Source of the DNA: Chryseosolibacter indicum
Lineage (GTDB): Bacteria; Bacteroidota; Bacteroidia; Cytophagales; Cyclobacteriaceae
Length of the DNA: 53,380 bases
Assembly: GCF_018598585.1 (NCBI RefSeq)
Contig: NZ_JAHESD010000040.1
Location: 1-53,380, forward strand
Direction of reading: 5' to 3'
The notes beneath the pieces are model-generated. The model saw nothing but the letters and a program-made list of their open reading frames with translations. It was not told the DNA's origin and did not search any database. The position numbers and the translations under genes are program-made. Positions 34,393-43,800 of the stretch are shown piece after piece (the stretch's first letter is position 1; each line of letters opens with the position of its first letter).

Positions 34393-37320
34393 CTAGAAAT
34401 TCAAAGTGCCAATTAAAAACTCGAGCTTAGTAACTGACGGGCTTATCCCATAGCTGTAGCGAACGCCGATATCAAGCTGCGGCAAAAATCTTAAAACGTT
34501 TATGTCAACACTGGCTTCAATGCCAATGGAGTTGTAGCGTAAGCTCTGGTTAAATGACTTGTTATCTCCAAAACCATAGTCCATAAATAAATTTGTTCTG
34601 AGACGTTGAATGTTAACCACAGGCCCTAAAGCAACATCAGGATACCAAACAGGCATTGTATAGTTAACAGAGAAAGCATAAAAATCCTGAAACCTTGACG
34701 CTGAATATCCTCTGGGGAAAGGAATTCTATTTCTGAAAATATAGTTATCTCTTTCATTTACTATCCTTGTTTTCTGGTAAGCCCAATATCCCCAAAGCGA
34801 ATGATGCTTAAAAAGACCTGGAAGATAAAGAATACCAGTAAACGAAAACTGCTGACCATCATAATCACCACCATAGGGAGTATTGTAGTACCAGAAATTA
34901 AATGCCTGTCCCCATTTGCTATTAATATCCCTAGGGGACTGCTTTAATAGCCGGCTTGCACTTACATTAAAGGTGTTGTATAGTAAGTTGCCCTGATCTA
35001 CATAATCTCTAAAAAAGTAGGATCTTCCTTCTCCGGTAGGAATAATTCTGGAGTCGATTGTATCGATATTATTTTTAAAATCACTCACATTTGTAAGTCC
35101 AACGGAATTACCAAACGACAGTTGAGTAGAATATCTGGAAGAGGTAAGCACCAATGGAATACGCACACCTGCCTGCAAGTTCTTTTCACGCCATTCGAAT
35201 TTAACGTCTCTTGTAGTCACAGAAACCGGAGTTTGTAATGTATCATAGAAGCTTGCTGATCCTTCATTTACTGAACGATTTGCAATAGATGCAGATACGT
35301 CAATGATAGGAAAGATTCCTTGGTATGTCACTGCTGCGCGCCAGGCAGAAACTCGTTCATAGATATCAAAGTTATATCCTACATCAACACGTGTTGTACT
35401 CAACAGATCCTGAGATGTAATACCAATATTTGCTTCCGTTAATGCGTTATTTACATAAAAGCCCCACGTGTAGGGATTTATCAAGCCTCTTAGTTTAGAA
35501 TACTTTGTGACAGGATGCGTAATGCGAGGGACACTATCGAGGAGCGTTTCTCTCCCCTCCTGCTCTACCAGTAATTGTTCATAGATCTGTGGTGTACTTT
35601 CAGCTGAGAATCTTTTCCAGTTTGTTGTGTCATATGGAATGCTAACAACATCAAGACCGTTGCGCGTCTGGTCGTTGTAATAAATAGTTCTTCCATCCGG
35701 CGTGATGCTTGCATTAAATGCACCGTACTTACTTTCCGTTACCTGGTAACGTGCTTTTGTATGCAGGTCCATAGCATAAATATTATCAACACCATTTACA
35801 GGTGAATTGAAAAAAAGATGATTCTTATACAATACAGGATACCCAAAATTCTCTTGTCCGTATGGTAATATTATCTGCTCGCTGCCATCTGCCTCGTTCA
35901 TAATAACAAGTGCCTTTCCCTCACTAGAAGTCTTCAGAATAACTATTTTATTACTATCATCTGACCATCTCGGCATGGAGTAGAAATGATTCTCTTCGTT
36001 GGGGAATGTTTTTAAAATTTTTCCTTCCGGAAAGGAGAGAATAACGAGTTGTGTTTTATAATCCGTATCCGTTCTCACGGCAACAATTTTTGTTTCGTCC
36101 GGAGAAATAGCCGCGCTGCCATACCGTTCTTTTTTTCCGCCTATTATGTAGCGCTTACGGGTTTTTAATGAATAAGCTTTTATCAATGAATAGTTCTTTA
36201 CAAGCCAGCGCGGATCGTATCCGTATTCATTCCAAACAATGGTAGATCCATGCGCCGACAGCATTCCTGAATCGTTAATGAAACCTGGCGTAAAAATCTT
36301 TGTCTTATTCTTATCAATAGTTACAAACTGAGCAATATCTCCTATGCCACTTCTCATGGCTATCACTCTTCCATCAGCAAGCACTTGGGGATACTGATAA
36401 TCTGTATAAGCTGGTCCTTTACGTTCTGTAACATTCGTAAACGCGGTAAGCGTTTTTTTATCAAGCTGTTCTTTCCATTCTTGTTTCAAATCTTTAACCA
36501 TCTCCCGATATAGTCCTGTTACATACAAATTACTTTCCTTTTTGATGGCATTGGAAAAGGCAAACGGGATAAAGGGAACATTCCATGCGTGAGAAGTTAC
36601 CTTTCCCCATATTTCCGGATCATTGGTTCTCTTTCTCAGGTAGCCTACCATGTGATATCCTAAAACATAATGATCAGGAATAAAATGTTTATACGATCGC
36701 AGGTATTGTTTATGATAGTTGAATTCTCGCCCTTCTAAAATATTGGTCTTGAATGCCAACGCAAAATTCGGAATCTTACCGCGCCCACTATGCGTAAACG
36801 CTGTTTCTGTTGCAACTGCATCTCCTTCCCAAAACCATGATGGAGCTGCAGCTTGTGATAATCCGGCTAGTGTTGTAGCGCCAAACAAGTAATACGCTAA
36901 CCTGTTAAAACCTCTGTTTGCATGCGCATATTGCACCACATGCCTGTACTCATGCGCCGCAAGCGTGTTCAACCAATCGTTAGTACCAATAAAATTATAA
37001 TCCTGGCTGGGCATGGTATAAAACTCTGACCTTCTGGGAAGAATAGAAACGAACCCATTGCTTGTCGATGATTGATTTTGAAGAATCACTGAGAGTTTTC
37101 CAGGTAATGACCCTAACGATCGGGCTTCAGCTTCATGAATATGCTCAAGGGTATTAGCCATGCGCTGCCCTTGCTCATCAAACCCTTTTGGAAAAAGAAT
37201 GCGGAAGTTCTTTGTATTGATCTGGGACCACTTTATGGAAGGGGGATTGGTCTCGAGTACGTCTTGTGCTTTAACATAATAGGCTAACAGGCTGACAAAA
37301 ACAAGGAGCTGAACTTTCAT
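34393..37320 (-). CDS. Outer-membrane protein with HEXXH domain, propeller repeats and barrel
   Basis: Start chosen at 37320 (MKVQLLVFVSLLAYYVKAQ), a clean signal peptide; an ATG 27 nt earlier would add 9 residues. 975 residues. The N-terminal domain has the metalloprotease motif HEYRH (His123, Glu124, His127) and a later Glu (WFWEGDA) that could be the third ligand, as in gluzincins. The middle (about 330-620) has TolB/PD40-like repeats (AISPDETKIVAVRT, SITPDGRTIYYND). The last 320 residues are rich in alternating aromatic strands and fit an outer-membrane beta-barrel. It ends in a beta strand with Phe (IGTLNF). It is the third gene of an operon with a TonB receptor and DUF4249 protein. Actual protease activity is unproven. 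Confidence 0.75.
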   Translation of the reverse strand: MKVQLLVFVSLLAYYVKAQDVLETNPPSIKWSQINTKNFRILFPKGFDEQGQRMANTLEHIHEAEARSLGSLPGKLSVILQNQSSTSNGFVSILPRRSEFYTMPSQDYNFIGTNDWLNTLAAHEYRHVVQYAHANRGFNRLAYYLFGATTLAGLSQAAAPSWFWEGDAVATETAFTHSGRGKIPNFALAFKTNILEGREFNYHKQYLRSYKHFIPDHYVLGYHMVGYLRKRTNDPEIWGKVTSHAWNVPFIPFAFSNAIKKESNLYVTGLYREMVKDLKQEWKEQLDKKTLTAFTNVTERKGPAYTDYQYPQVLADGRVIAMRSGIGDIAQFVTIDKNKTKIFTPGFINDSGMLSAHGSTIVWNEYGYDPRWLVKNYSLIKAYSLKTRKRYIIGGKKERYGSAAISPDETKIVAVRTDTDYKTQLVILSFPEGKILKTFPNEENHFYSMPRWSDDSNKIVILKTSSEGKALVIMNEADGSEQIILPYGQENFGYPVLYKNHLFFNSPVNGVDNIYAMDLHTKARYQVTESKYGAFNASITPDGRTIYYNDQTRNGLDVVSIPYDTTNWKRFSAESTPQIYEQLLVEQEGRETLLDSVPRITHPVTKYSKLRGLINPYTWGFYVNNALTEANIGITSQDLLSTTRVDVGYNFDIYERVSAWRAAVTYQGIFPIIDVSASIANRSVNEGSASFYDTLQTPVSVTTRDVKFEWREKNLQAGVRIPLVLTSSRYSTQLSFGNSVGLTNVSDFKNNIDTIDSRIIPTGEGRSYFFRDYVDQGNLLYNTFNVSASRLLKQSPRDINSKWGQAFNFWYYNTPYGGDYDGQQFSFTGILYLPGLFKHHSLWGYWAYQKTRIVNERDNYIFRNRIPFPRGYSASRFQDFYAFSVNYTMPVWYPDVALGPVVNIQRLRTNLFMDYGFGDNKSFNQSLRYNSIGIEASVDINVLRFLPQLDIGVRYSYGISPSVTKLEFLIGTLNF

Positions 37321-37380
37321 GGCTTTCGTTCTCCATGAAATATTCAACTCCCTTTTATAAAAAGCAAGCTTTTCAGTAAA

Positions 37381-38220
37381 CTATTCCACTTTTATGGTAT
37401 TACTTTGAATAGCACTTACCTGGAAGAAGCCCAAAGCTCCATTGGAGAGGTTTGTTCTGGGTGAAGATGGCACCGGACCGAACATTCCACCATCTCCGTT
37501 TAAGATGTTACTTAAGTCACTATAGAATACATACCCGCGGCGGCTTAAACTGTATAATTCAACCTTTGCTTCATCCCCTATTCCGTATATCGTTGGCCCC
37601 GCAACACCATCGATATTTTCAGCCAATATTTCATCATCACTGATATAGATGTCATTGTTATCATACAATGTAAGAACACCGTTCCTATAGAACTTAATCA
37701 GATAAAAATTCACTTCATCCTTCGGCTCCTTGATGTACATCAATACTTCATATATCTTTCCTTCTACTTCCGGGTCGTCGACCTCATCCTCATCAATTTC
37801 GTAGCTTAATGAATCTATTTTAGAAACCTGGGCAAGCATGTCCTCCGCTTCAAAAATTTCACCTTCAATGTCTACTCGTAATTTGTAAGTTCTTCCTATT
37901 TCTCCTGTAAACGCTTCTTCAGGAATGTATATCCCAACCGAATCACGGTGGTTACGCGGATTATGAATAAAGTTAACCGTTTTGCCGAGGTCATCACTCA
38001 CTGTTACCACTGCATTTGAAATTCTTGGCGATGGGCCTGTGCTATAGAACGAGTTTGTCTTCGACAATTTCACACTTTGCCTGTTGGGCTGATCAGTAAC
38101 AAGCCCTTCTATGACTACTTTCTCTACAGTTTGTTTAGGGTCAAGCTTAAAGGGTTCATCACACGAAGCAAGTGCAATCGCCAGGGACAATATGAATATA
38201 TTTAAAAATCTGGTTTTCAT
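37381..38220 (-). CDS. DUF4249 lipoprotein
   Basis: A 279-residue lipoprotein starting at 38220 (MKTRFLNIFILSLAIALASC), with Cys20 as the lipid anchor. DUF4249 begins CDEPFKLDPKQTVEKVVIEG and has GLVTDQPNRQSVKLSKTNSF, typical of Bacteroidetes lipoproteins encoded beside TonB receptors. They are believed to be surface-exposed helpers of the receptor, like SusD for SusC, though the family is different. It lies 17 nt after the TonB receptor and 60 nt before the HEXXH-barrel gene. Confidence 0.88.
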   Translation of the reverse strand: MKTRFLNIFILSLAIALASCDEPFKLDPKQTVEKVVIEGLVTDQPNRQSVKLSKTNSFYSTGPSPRISNAVVTVSDDLGKTVNFIHNPRNHRDSVGIYIPEEAFTGEIGRTYKLRVDIEGEIFEAEDMLAQVSKIDSLSYEIDEDEVDDPEVEGKIYEVLMYIKEPKDEVNFYLIKFYRNGVLTLYDNNDIYISDDEILAENIDGVAGPTIYGIGDEAKVELYSLSRRGYVFYSDLSNILNGDGGMFGPVPSSPRTNLSNGALGFFQVSAIQSNTIKVE

Positions 38221-38237
38221 AAATGTTGTATTATCAA

Positions 38238-40598
38238 TTAAAAGCAATTGAATTTGATATTATAAGTAACCGACGGAAGAATTGGGAAAAGATAGATCAG
38301 GCGCGCTTCTTTTTCAGTACCATCTCCTACCACATTTCCATCATCATCTTCTTTTGTCCTGGTGTACACGGTGAACGGATTTTGCCTGTTGTATGCGTTG
38401 TAAACGGAGAACACCCATTGTCCCTTCCATTTCCTCGACAAGTTCTTTCTTGGATTAAGCGTTACGGAAAGATCAAGTCTATGGAAGTCTGGCAGCCTAT
38501 AACGGTTTCTATCTGTGATATGATCGGGATTGTATGTACCAAACTCATATTTTCCCTCTGGCAATGTTATTGGGCGACCAGTACTATAGGTAAAGGCAGC
38601 TCCAAAAGTCCATTTCTCATTTAGGTCATAAGATGCCTGTATATTCACAACATTCCGCCTGTCATGGTTGGCAGGAAACTCCTTGCCTTGATTAACTCCA
38701 GGTATTTCACGCATCGTTTTAGACCATGTATAGGTAGCCATACCGATAAGCTTTCCCTGCTTTTTATTCAGCATTAGTTCAGCTCCGTAGGACCATGAGT
38801 CTCCCTGCCTGAATTCCGTAGACAAATCGTCATTAAAAAACAACTGTGCGTTATCAGCAAAGTCAGTCACATTTTTGAAATCCTTGTAATAACCTTCAAT
38901 AGAGAATTCATACATGTTATTATTAAAGTTTCTGAAGTACCCACCAGCAATTTGGTCTGCAAGCTGTGGTTTCAGATAGTAACTGCTGGGATTCCATGTA
39001 TTAAATGGCACAGGCACTGTTCCGGATGCAAGCAAATGTGTGTTCTGAACCATTCGGTTATATGATACTTTTATTGATTGCTTTTCATCAAGCGCATAAC
39101 GTATACCTAAGCGTGGCTCGAGGTTAACATAAGTCTTTATTGTTTGCCATGCATCATAATGCAATGTATCGGTTCTATCCTGCTGTACATTATCCTTCGG
39201 ATCTCTGTATAAATAGACATCTGCTGTACCTACGTTCTGAAAAACAGAGAGGCGAAGACCATAATCAAGCATAAATTTGTCACTTACCTTCTGTTGGTTG
39301 CTCACGTAAATTCCGTGGTCAAGTGCATACATTTTTTCCAATTTCAGCTCCGAGAAAAAGGAGCTGCCTGATGTAGGTTGAATATGCCCTGGCGAGAAGC
39401 TTCTTCCTGTTAAATGATAACCGAATGAAAGCTCGTTCTTTGTATTTAAAGCATACGAAAGATCATTTTTAAGGCTTAGCTCCTGTAGGTTAGAAGTCCA
39501 CTCAAAGCCCGAAATAGCATCATCAAGACCAAGCTTGTAATCAAAGTTAGAAGCGATAAGGGAGGTGTTCATGAACAATCTGTCATTGAACAAATGATTC
39601 CAACGGAATGTACCGGTCATATTTCCCCAGTTAAAACCAAAATCGCCGCCGAACTTGAATACATCCCTACCGTTGTAAAATGAAAGGAAGAATCTGTTGT
39701 TGTTATTATACTTCAGGTTGACTTTTGCATTTATATCATAGAAATAGACAATGTTGTCTTCACCTGCCGCTCTTAAGAACAAGTCTGCGTAAGACCTGCG
39801 GCCCGATACAATAAAAGAGCTCTTATCCTTTACAATGGGTCCTTCTATAGCCACACGACTTGCAAGGGTGCCTATACCACCATTTACTTCATAACACTTG
39901 TTATTACCATCTTTTGTGCGAACATCAACAATAGAAGAAAGTCTTCCACCATAACGCGCGGGTATACCACCACGGTAGATTTCTGAATCCTTGATAACAT
40001 CGGCATTAAAAACAGAGAACAGACCAAACAAGTGTGATGGGTCGTATACCGGTGCTTCATCAATAAGAATGAGGTTCTGGTCGCCACTTCCACCACGAAC
40101 GAAAAAAGCAGATGTTCCTTCTCCTGCTGTAATCACACCGGGCATCATCTGTATGTTCTTAATAATATCTACCTCCCCAAACAGTGCCGGAAGTTTTTTC
40201 ACCTGTGTCATGTTCACGGTGTTTTTACTCATTTGAACAGACGCCACGTTTTCATCAAGCGGCTTCGCCTCAATAACAACCTCATCCATCTGCTCTGCTT
40301 CTGTTGAAAGCTCTATATTTCTGGATGTGTTGCCATTTAATTCGAGCTTAACGTTCTCGATCTTATAGCCGACAAAACTGTATTGGATATCGTAAGTTCC
40401 TTTAGGAACTGTTATGGCATAGAAACCATAATCGTTAGTTACAGTACCTGCCTTTAGGGAAGGAATAAAAACTGTAACACCGATAAGCTCCTCTCCATTA
40501 CCAGCATCACGCACGTAGCCATTTAATGTGACCTTCTCCTGCGATTGGGCTGTAAAGAATTGAAATAAAAAAGTTAGAACAAGCAAGTATCTTAACAT
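38238..40598 (-). CDS. TonB-dependent receptor with carboxypeptidase-like N-domain
   Basis: A 786-residue outer-membrane receptor. Signal peptide 1-19 (ending TAQS-Q), then a CarboxypepD_reg domain (VTLNGYVRDAGNGEELIGV) and the plug domain with VDIIKNIQMMPGVITAGEGT, FFVRGGSGDQNLILIDEAP and PARYGGRLSSIVDVRTKDG. The remaining 550 residues alternate in strands to form the barrel and end in an aromatic C-terminal strand. It takes up a ligand with energy from TonB; the substrate cannot be named, as there is no adjacent degradative enzyme. It is first in an operon with DUF4249 and the HEXXH-barrel gene. A palindrome (40672-40689) lies 74 bp before the start and may be its operator. Confidence 0.92.
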   Translation of the reverse strand: MLRYLLVLTFLFQFFTAQSQEKVTLNGYVRDAGNGEELIGVTVFIPSLKAGTVTNDYGFYAITVPKGTYDIQYSFVGYKIENVKLELNGNTSRNIELSTEAEQMDEVVIEAKPLDENVASVQMSKNTVNMTQVKKLPALFGEVDIIKNIQMMPGVITAGEGTSAFFVRGGSGDQNLILIDEAPVYDPSHLFGLFSVFNADVIKDSEIYRGGIPARYGGRLSSIVDVRTKDGNNKCYEVNGGIGTLASRVAIEGPIVKDKSSFIVSGRRSYADLFLRAAGEDNIVYFYDINAKVNLKYNNNNRFFLSFYNGRDVFKFGGDFGFNWGNMTGTFRWNHLFNDRLFMNTSLIASNFDYKLGLDDAISGFEWTSNLQELSLKNDLSYALNTKNELSFGYHLTGRSFSPGHIQPTSGSSFFSELKLEKMYALDHGIYVSNQQKVSDKFMLDYGLRLSVFQNVGTADVYLYRDPKDNVQQDRTDTLHYDAWQTIKTYVNLEPRLGIRYALDEKQSIKVSYNRMVQNTHLLASGTVPVPFNTWNPSSYYLKPQLADQIAGGYFRNFNNNMYEFSIEGYYKDFKNVTDFADNAQLFFNDDLSTEFRQGDSWSYGAELMLNKKQGKLIGMATYTWSKTMREIPGVNQGKEFPANHDRRNVVNIQASYDLNEKWTFGAAFTYSTGRPITLPEGKYEFGTYNPDHITDRNRYRLPDFHRLDLSVTLNPRKNLSRKWKGQWVFSVYNAYNRQNPFTVYTRTKEDDDGNVVGDGTEKEARLIYLFPILPSVTYNIKFNCF

Positions 40599-40671
40599 GG
40601 GTGGTTATATTTTTTTCTGTTAGACAATCCGAAAAGTATTTACCCCTATTGCATCCTTTCACTTTTTGAAA

Positions 40672-40689
40672 AAAAGGTAAATACCTTTT
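40672..40689. promoter_or_regulatory. Palindrome AAAAGGTAAATACCTTTT upstream of the TonB receptor
   Basis: A perfect 8-bp-arm palindrome with a 2-base centre. A related half, GTATTTACC, lies at 40636-40644 and is the inverse of GGTAAATAC at 40676-40684. Two matching elements 40 bp apart suggest a regulator-binding site for the divergent genes. Confidence 0.5.
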
Positions 40690-40770
40690 CAAATTGCGAC
40701 ATTATCAACACGAATAAACCGATAAATAGTTACCTTAGAAGTCGGATTTACTATAGAATAATTACAGGGA

Positions 40771-40893
40771 ATGCTCAGAAAACTAAAAGAATTGTATCAA
40801 CAATATAAACCATATGTACGCGTTGATCTGATCATGTATGCCGTGCTGATTTTGTTGATCTTCATCTACTTTATCATCAGCACAATCGTTTGA
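40771..40893 (+). CDS. Small single-span membrane protein (40 residues)
   Basis: MLRKLKELYQQYKPYVRVDL is followed by a single hydrophobic span of about 18 residues and a short polar end (STIV). Positive residues before the span orient the N-terminus in the cytoplasm. Such small proteins often adjust membrane enzymes. It stands between the receptor (divergent) and the bestrophin gene (convergent), with no similar protein recognised. Small size makes it uncertain, but the start, the composition and the closeness of the stop to its neighbour fit a real gene. Confidence 0.45.
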   Translation: MLRKLKELYQQYKPYVRVDLIMYAVLILLIFIYFIISTIV

Positions 40894-40914
40894 TCTACAT
40901 CACCAACTCAAATA

Positions 40915-41793
40915 CTACAATAGAATTTCCTTTACATTATCCTTCATTCTTTCCGCCAGGGTATCAGTTGGCAGGTCGTTGAGGTCAGTACCAAAAGGAT
41001 CTTCAATCTCTTCTGCTATCAGCTCAACACTCATTAATACAAAAGTAATAAGCACAACAATGGGTATAGTATAGTAACCAGAAGTACTAATGAAACCAAA
41101 GGGCAGTATAATAATGTATATAACGATAAATTTCTTTACATACATCATATATGAATAAGGTATGGGCGTATTTTTAATGCGCTCACAAGCCCCCATCAGG
41201 TCGATAAAATCTTTAAGCTCCTTATCAAGGTTAATTAGCTGGTAACCGGTAAAAACACCATCCTTATATAACTGATTTACTCTCTCATAAAGCAGTGCCG
41301 AGATTTTGTTAGGCTTATGTTTATATTTCTTTAAGTCTTCATTAAATTTCTCGTCCAAATGCTCTAACTGATTCAGCTGAACACCTTGCCTTAAGTGTTC
41401 CTTCATCGCGAACACAAAGTTTGGAATCATTGCTGCAAACCAGGCCCGGTCTTCATGATTTTCCTTCAGCAAATAAGAATTGAGTTTTAAGGCAAAATTT
41501 CTGGTGCTGTTAACCAAGCCTCCCCAGAGTCTCCTTCCCTCCCACCATCTGTCGTATGCGGTATTGGTCCTAAAAACAAGAAACAAACCCAGTACAATAC
41601 CCAATATTGAAGAGACAGACACAGATGGCTGAAACTTATTCAGATGCAGTTCAAACACATCTATATACAAGTAGCAGCATAACGTCGTGTACAAAAGCAT
41701 GACAATTGAAACCGGAGTCAGGGTTTTCATCACTTGCCTGCTGTAGGTATGCAGAATTAATGAGAGCCATTGCTTCGGGTCATACTTTACCAT
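40915..41793 (-). CDS. Bestrophin-like (UPF0187) channel protein
   Basis: A 292-residue protein of the bacterial bestrophin family. It starts MVKYDPKQWLSLILHTYSRQ. Typical features are SVSSILGIVLGLFLVFRTNT, AYDRWWEGRRLWGGLVNSTR and the late YYTIPIVVLITFVLMSVELI with EEIEDPFGTDLNDLP, which forms the pore/C-terminal belt in the family. Four membrane helices are expected. Bacterial homologues form ion channels (Na+ or anion). No partner gene is visible. Confidence 0.92.
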   Translation of the reverse strand: MVKYDPKQWLSLILHTYSRQVMKTLTPVSIVMLLYTTLCCYLYIDVFELHLNKFQPSVSVSSILGIVLGLFLVFRTNTAYDRWWEGRRLWGGLVNSTRNFALKLNSYLLKENHEDRAWFAAMIPNFVFAMKEHLRQGVQLNQLEHLDEKFNEDLKKYKHKPNKISALLYERVNQLYKDGVFTGYQLINLDKELKDFIDLMGACERIKNTPIPYSYMMYVKKFIVIYIIILPFGFISTSGYYTIPIVVLITFVLMSVELIAEEIEDPFGTDLNDLPTDTLAERMKDNVKEILL

Positions 41794-42002
41794 ACTAAAA
41801 AAGTTAAGGCCGCAAATTAAACGTAAGAAAGACTGATTTGCAAAAAGACATGCCTTTGAAGCAGCAAGTACATGCCTTTGAAGCGCAAGTTATTTTCGAC
41901 TTTTGTATAATACATAAAATATTGAAAGAAGCAAATCGTTTAAAATGCCTGAAAGAAAGACTAATTCAGAAGAAGAGTATTATTTTTATGCAAACTTTTT
42001 TC

Positions 42003-42785
42003 ATGAAAACATTTTCTGTTGTTCACATTTTACTTCTCGTTATATTCCTATTGGTTTATCAATGTGCAAAAGCACAGGATTTTGTTGTTACTGCAAAGGG
42101 TGATACCATTGCAGGTAAGGTAAGACCGCTTACTTACGGACCTGACAAAAAAGTGCAAATTACCACCCAGGATAAGAAGAAAAACACTTATTCTATCTTT
42201 CAGATACGGGGTTTTAAATTTAATAATGAGGTATACCATCCTGTTAAATTGCCTGCCGGATATACTTTTATGAAACTTATAACACCGGGATATCTTTCTT
42301 TATATGCTTTTCAGCAGGAAAACCAGGTTAATTATGACGGATTATGCCTTGTAAAAAGAGACGGCACTACCCTTGAAGTTCCAAACCTAACGTTTAAGAA
42401 ATTAATGACGCGTTTCCTGCACGATTGCGAAACAGTGTCTAAAAAAATAGACGATGGTGTTTATGGTAAGAAACAGCTTGATCAGATCATTGCTGAATAT
42501 AACCAATGCATTGATCAGCGCACCAGTGAGAGCACTGCATCGGTTACCCGCCAGCAAACACAGGTTAAACAGGTAAACGCATGGGATAACCTTGAAGAAA
42601 AACTAAAAGAAAAAACAGATTTAAAGGATAAGGAAACCGCTCTTGAAATGATTGCTGAGATAAAAAATAAGATCAGACGGAGTGAAAAGGTTCCTAACTT
42701 TTTAATTGAAGGTCTAAAAAGTTCTCTGGCAAATGCAGGCTTGAATGAAGAACTTGAAAAGGCATTGGGTGAATTGAATAAGTAA
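42003..42785 (+). CDS. Exported hypothetical protein
   Basis: A 260-residue exported protein when started at 42003 (MKTFSVVHILLLVIFLLVY), where the signal peptide lies right at the N-terminus; ATGs at 41838 and 41988 are possible but would put up to 55 residues before it. The N-terminal domain DFVVTAKGDTIAGKVRP with YSIFQIRGFKF is a pattern frequent in Bacteroidetes exported proteins of unknown role. A central region has Cys residues (HDCETVSKK, YNQCIDQ), and the C-terminus is helical. A strong terminator follows. Function unknown. Confidence 0.7.
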   Translation: MKTFSVVHILLLVIFLLVYQCAKAQDFVVTAKGDTIAGKVRPLTYGPDKKVQITTQDKKKNTYSIFQIRGFKFNNEVYHPVKLPAGYTFMKLITPGYLSLYAFQQENQVNYDGLCLVKRDGTTLEVPNLTFKKLMTRFLHDCETVSKKIDDGVYGKKQLDQIIAEYNQCIDQRTSESTASVTRQQTQVKQVNAWDNLEEKLKEKTDLKDKETALEMIAEIKNKIRRSEKVPNFLIEGLKSSLANAGLNEELEKALGELNK

Positions 42786-42818
42786 CGATAGGCACAATCA
42801 TTAAAGAAATTTTAAGAT

Positions 42819-42856
42819 AAGCTCTTCTTTAGATATAAAGGAAGAGCTTTTTTTTT
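42819..42856 (+). terminator. Rho-independent terminator
   Basis: AAGCTCTTC-CTTT-type stem: 42819-42830 pairs with 42837-42849 (one bulge), followed by eight T. Confidence 0.88.
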
Positions 42857-42924
42857 ATATTCTTTAAACAAAAGCAGGTGTTACACGTAATGGGACTTAT
42901 ACTTATTACAGTACTTTATTCTTA

Positions 42925-43797
42925 ATGATTAGTAAAATACTTGTTGTCGGTGGTACAGGCATGCTTGGCAAACCTGTAGTACAGGAACTTGCACAGGCAG
43001 GATTTCAAATTACGACCCTTGTACGCAACAAAAAACAAGCACTAAAAATATTGCCGCCGAATGTAACGCTTTCAGAAGGTGATTTGCAAAATTTACAATC
43101 TCTTGAAAAAGCCTTTACTAATCATGATGCTGTTTACATTAACCTTAACATTAAGAGAAATGAAAGGCCAGGTGATTTTCATACCGAAGCCGAAGGTTTG
43201 AAGAACATACTAACTGCAGCAAAAAAGACACATGTAAAAAGAATAGCCTTTATTAGTTCTCTCGTTATAAACTACCAGGGAAGAAATAATTTCAACTGGT
43301 GGGTATTTGATATTAAAAAACAAGCTGTAGATCTTATCAGAAGCTCCGGAATTCCTTATACTATATTTTATCCTTCTACTTTTATGGAAAGCGTGCATCA
43401 TAACTACAGGCAGGGAAACAACATGATGCTTGCTGGCAACTCTCTCCATAAAATGTACATAATTGCAGCGAACGATTATGGTAAACAGGTTGCACGTTCT
43501 TTTAGCATTCTGAAAGACGAGAATAAGGAGTATACGATTCAAGGACCGGAAGGCTATACGGCAGATGAAGCTGTTGAGGAATATGTAAAGCATTATCAAG
43601 GAGCCAAATTAAAAATCAGAAAAGCACCAATAACGCTTTTAAAATTCTTGGGAATATTTAGTACTTCGATGAACTATGGTGCGCATATCCTCGAAGCACT
43701 GAATAACTATCCTGAACAATTCAGCGCACAGGAAACCTGGGAAGAATTAGGAAAGCCTTCAACGCTTCTGAAAGATTTTGTCAAAAAACTTCCCTAA
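42925..43797 (+). CDS. NmrA-like/SDR NAD(P)-binding protein
   Basis: A 290-residue atypical SDR. The dinucleotide motif is VVGGTGMLGKPVVQEL (residues 7-22), followed by EGDLQNLQSL and KRIAFISSLVINYQGRNNF. The catalytic Tyr-x-x-x-Lys of classical SDRs is not seen; GIPYTIFYPSTFMES is the usual NmrA-like block. Members use NAD(P) as a redox sensor or in quinone or sugar reactions. No substrate can be named. Convergent with menC with 3 bp between stops. Confidence 0.85.
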   Translation: MISKILVVGGTGMLGKPVVQELAQAGFQITTLVRNKKQALKILPPNVTLSEGDLQNLQSLEKAFTNHDAVYINLNIKRNERPGDFHTEAEGLKNILTAAKKTHVKRIAFISSLVINYQGRNNFNWWVFDIKKQAVDLIRSSGIPYTIFYPSTFMESVHHNYRQGNNMMLAGNSLHKMYIIAANDYGKQVARSFSILKDENKEYTIQGPEGYTADEAVEEYVKHYQGAKLKIRKAPITLLKFLGIFSTSMNYGAHILEALNNYPEQFSAQETWEELGKPSTLLKDFVKKLP

Positions 43798-43800
43798 ACC

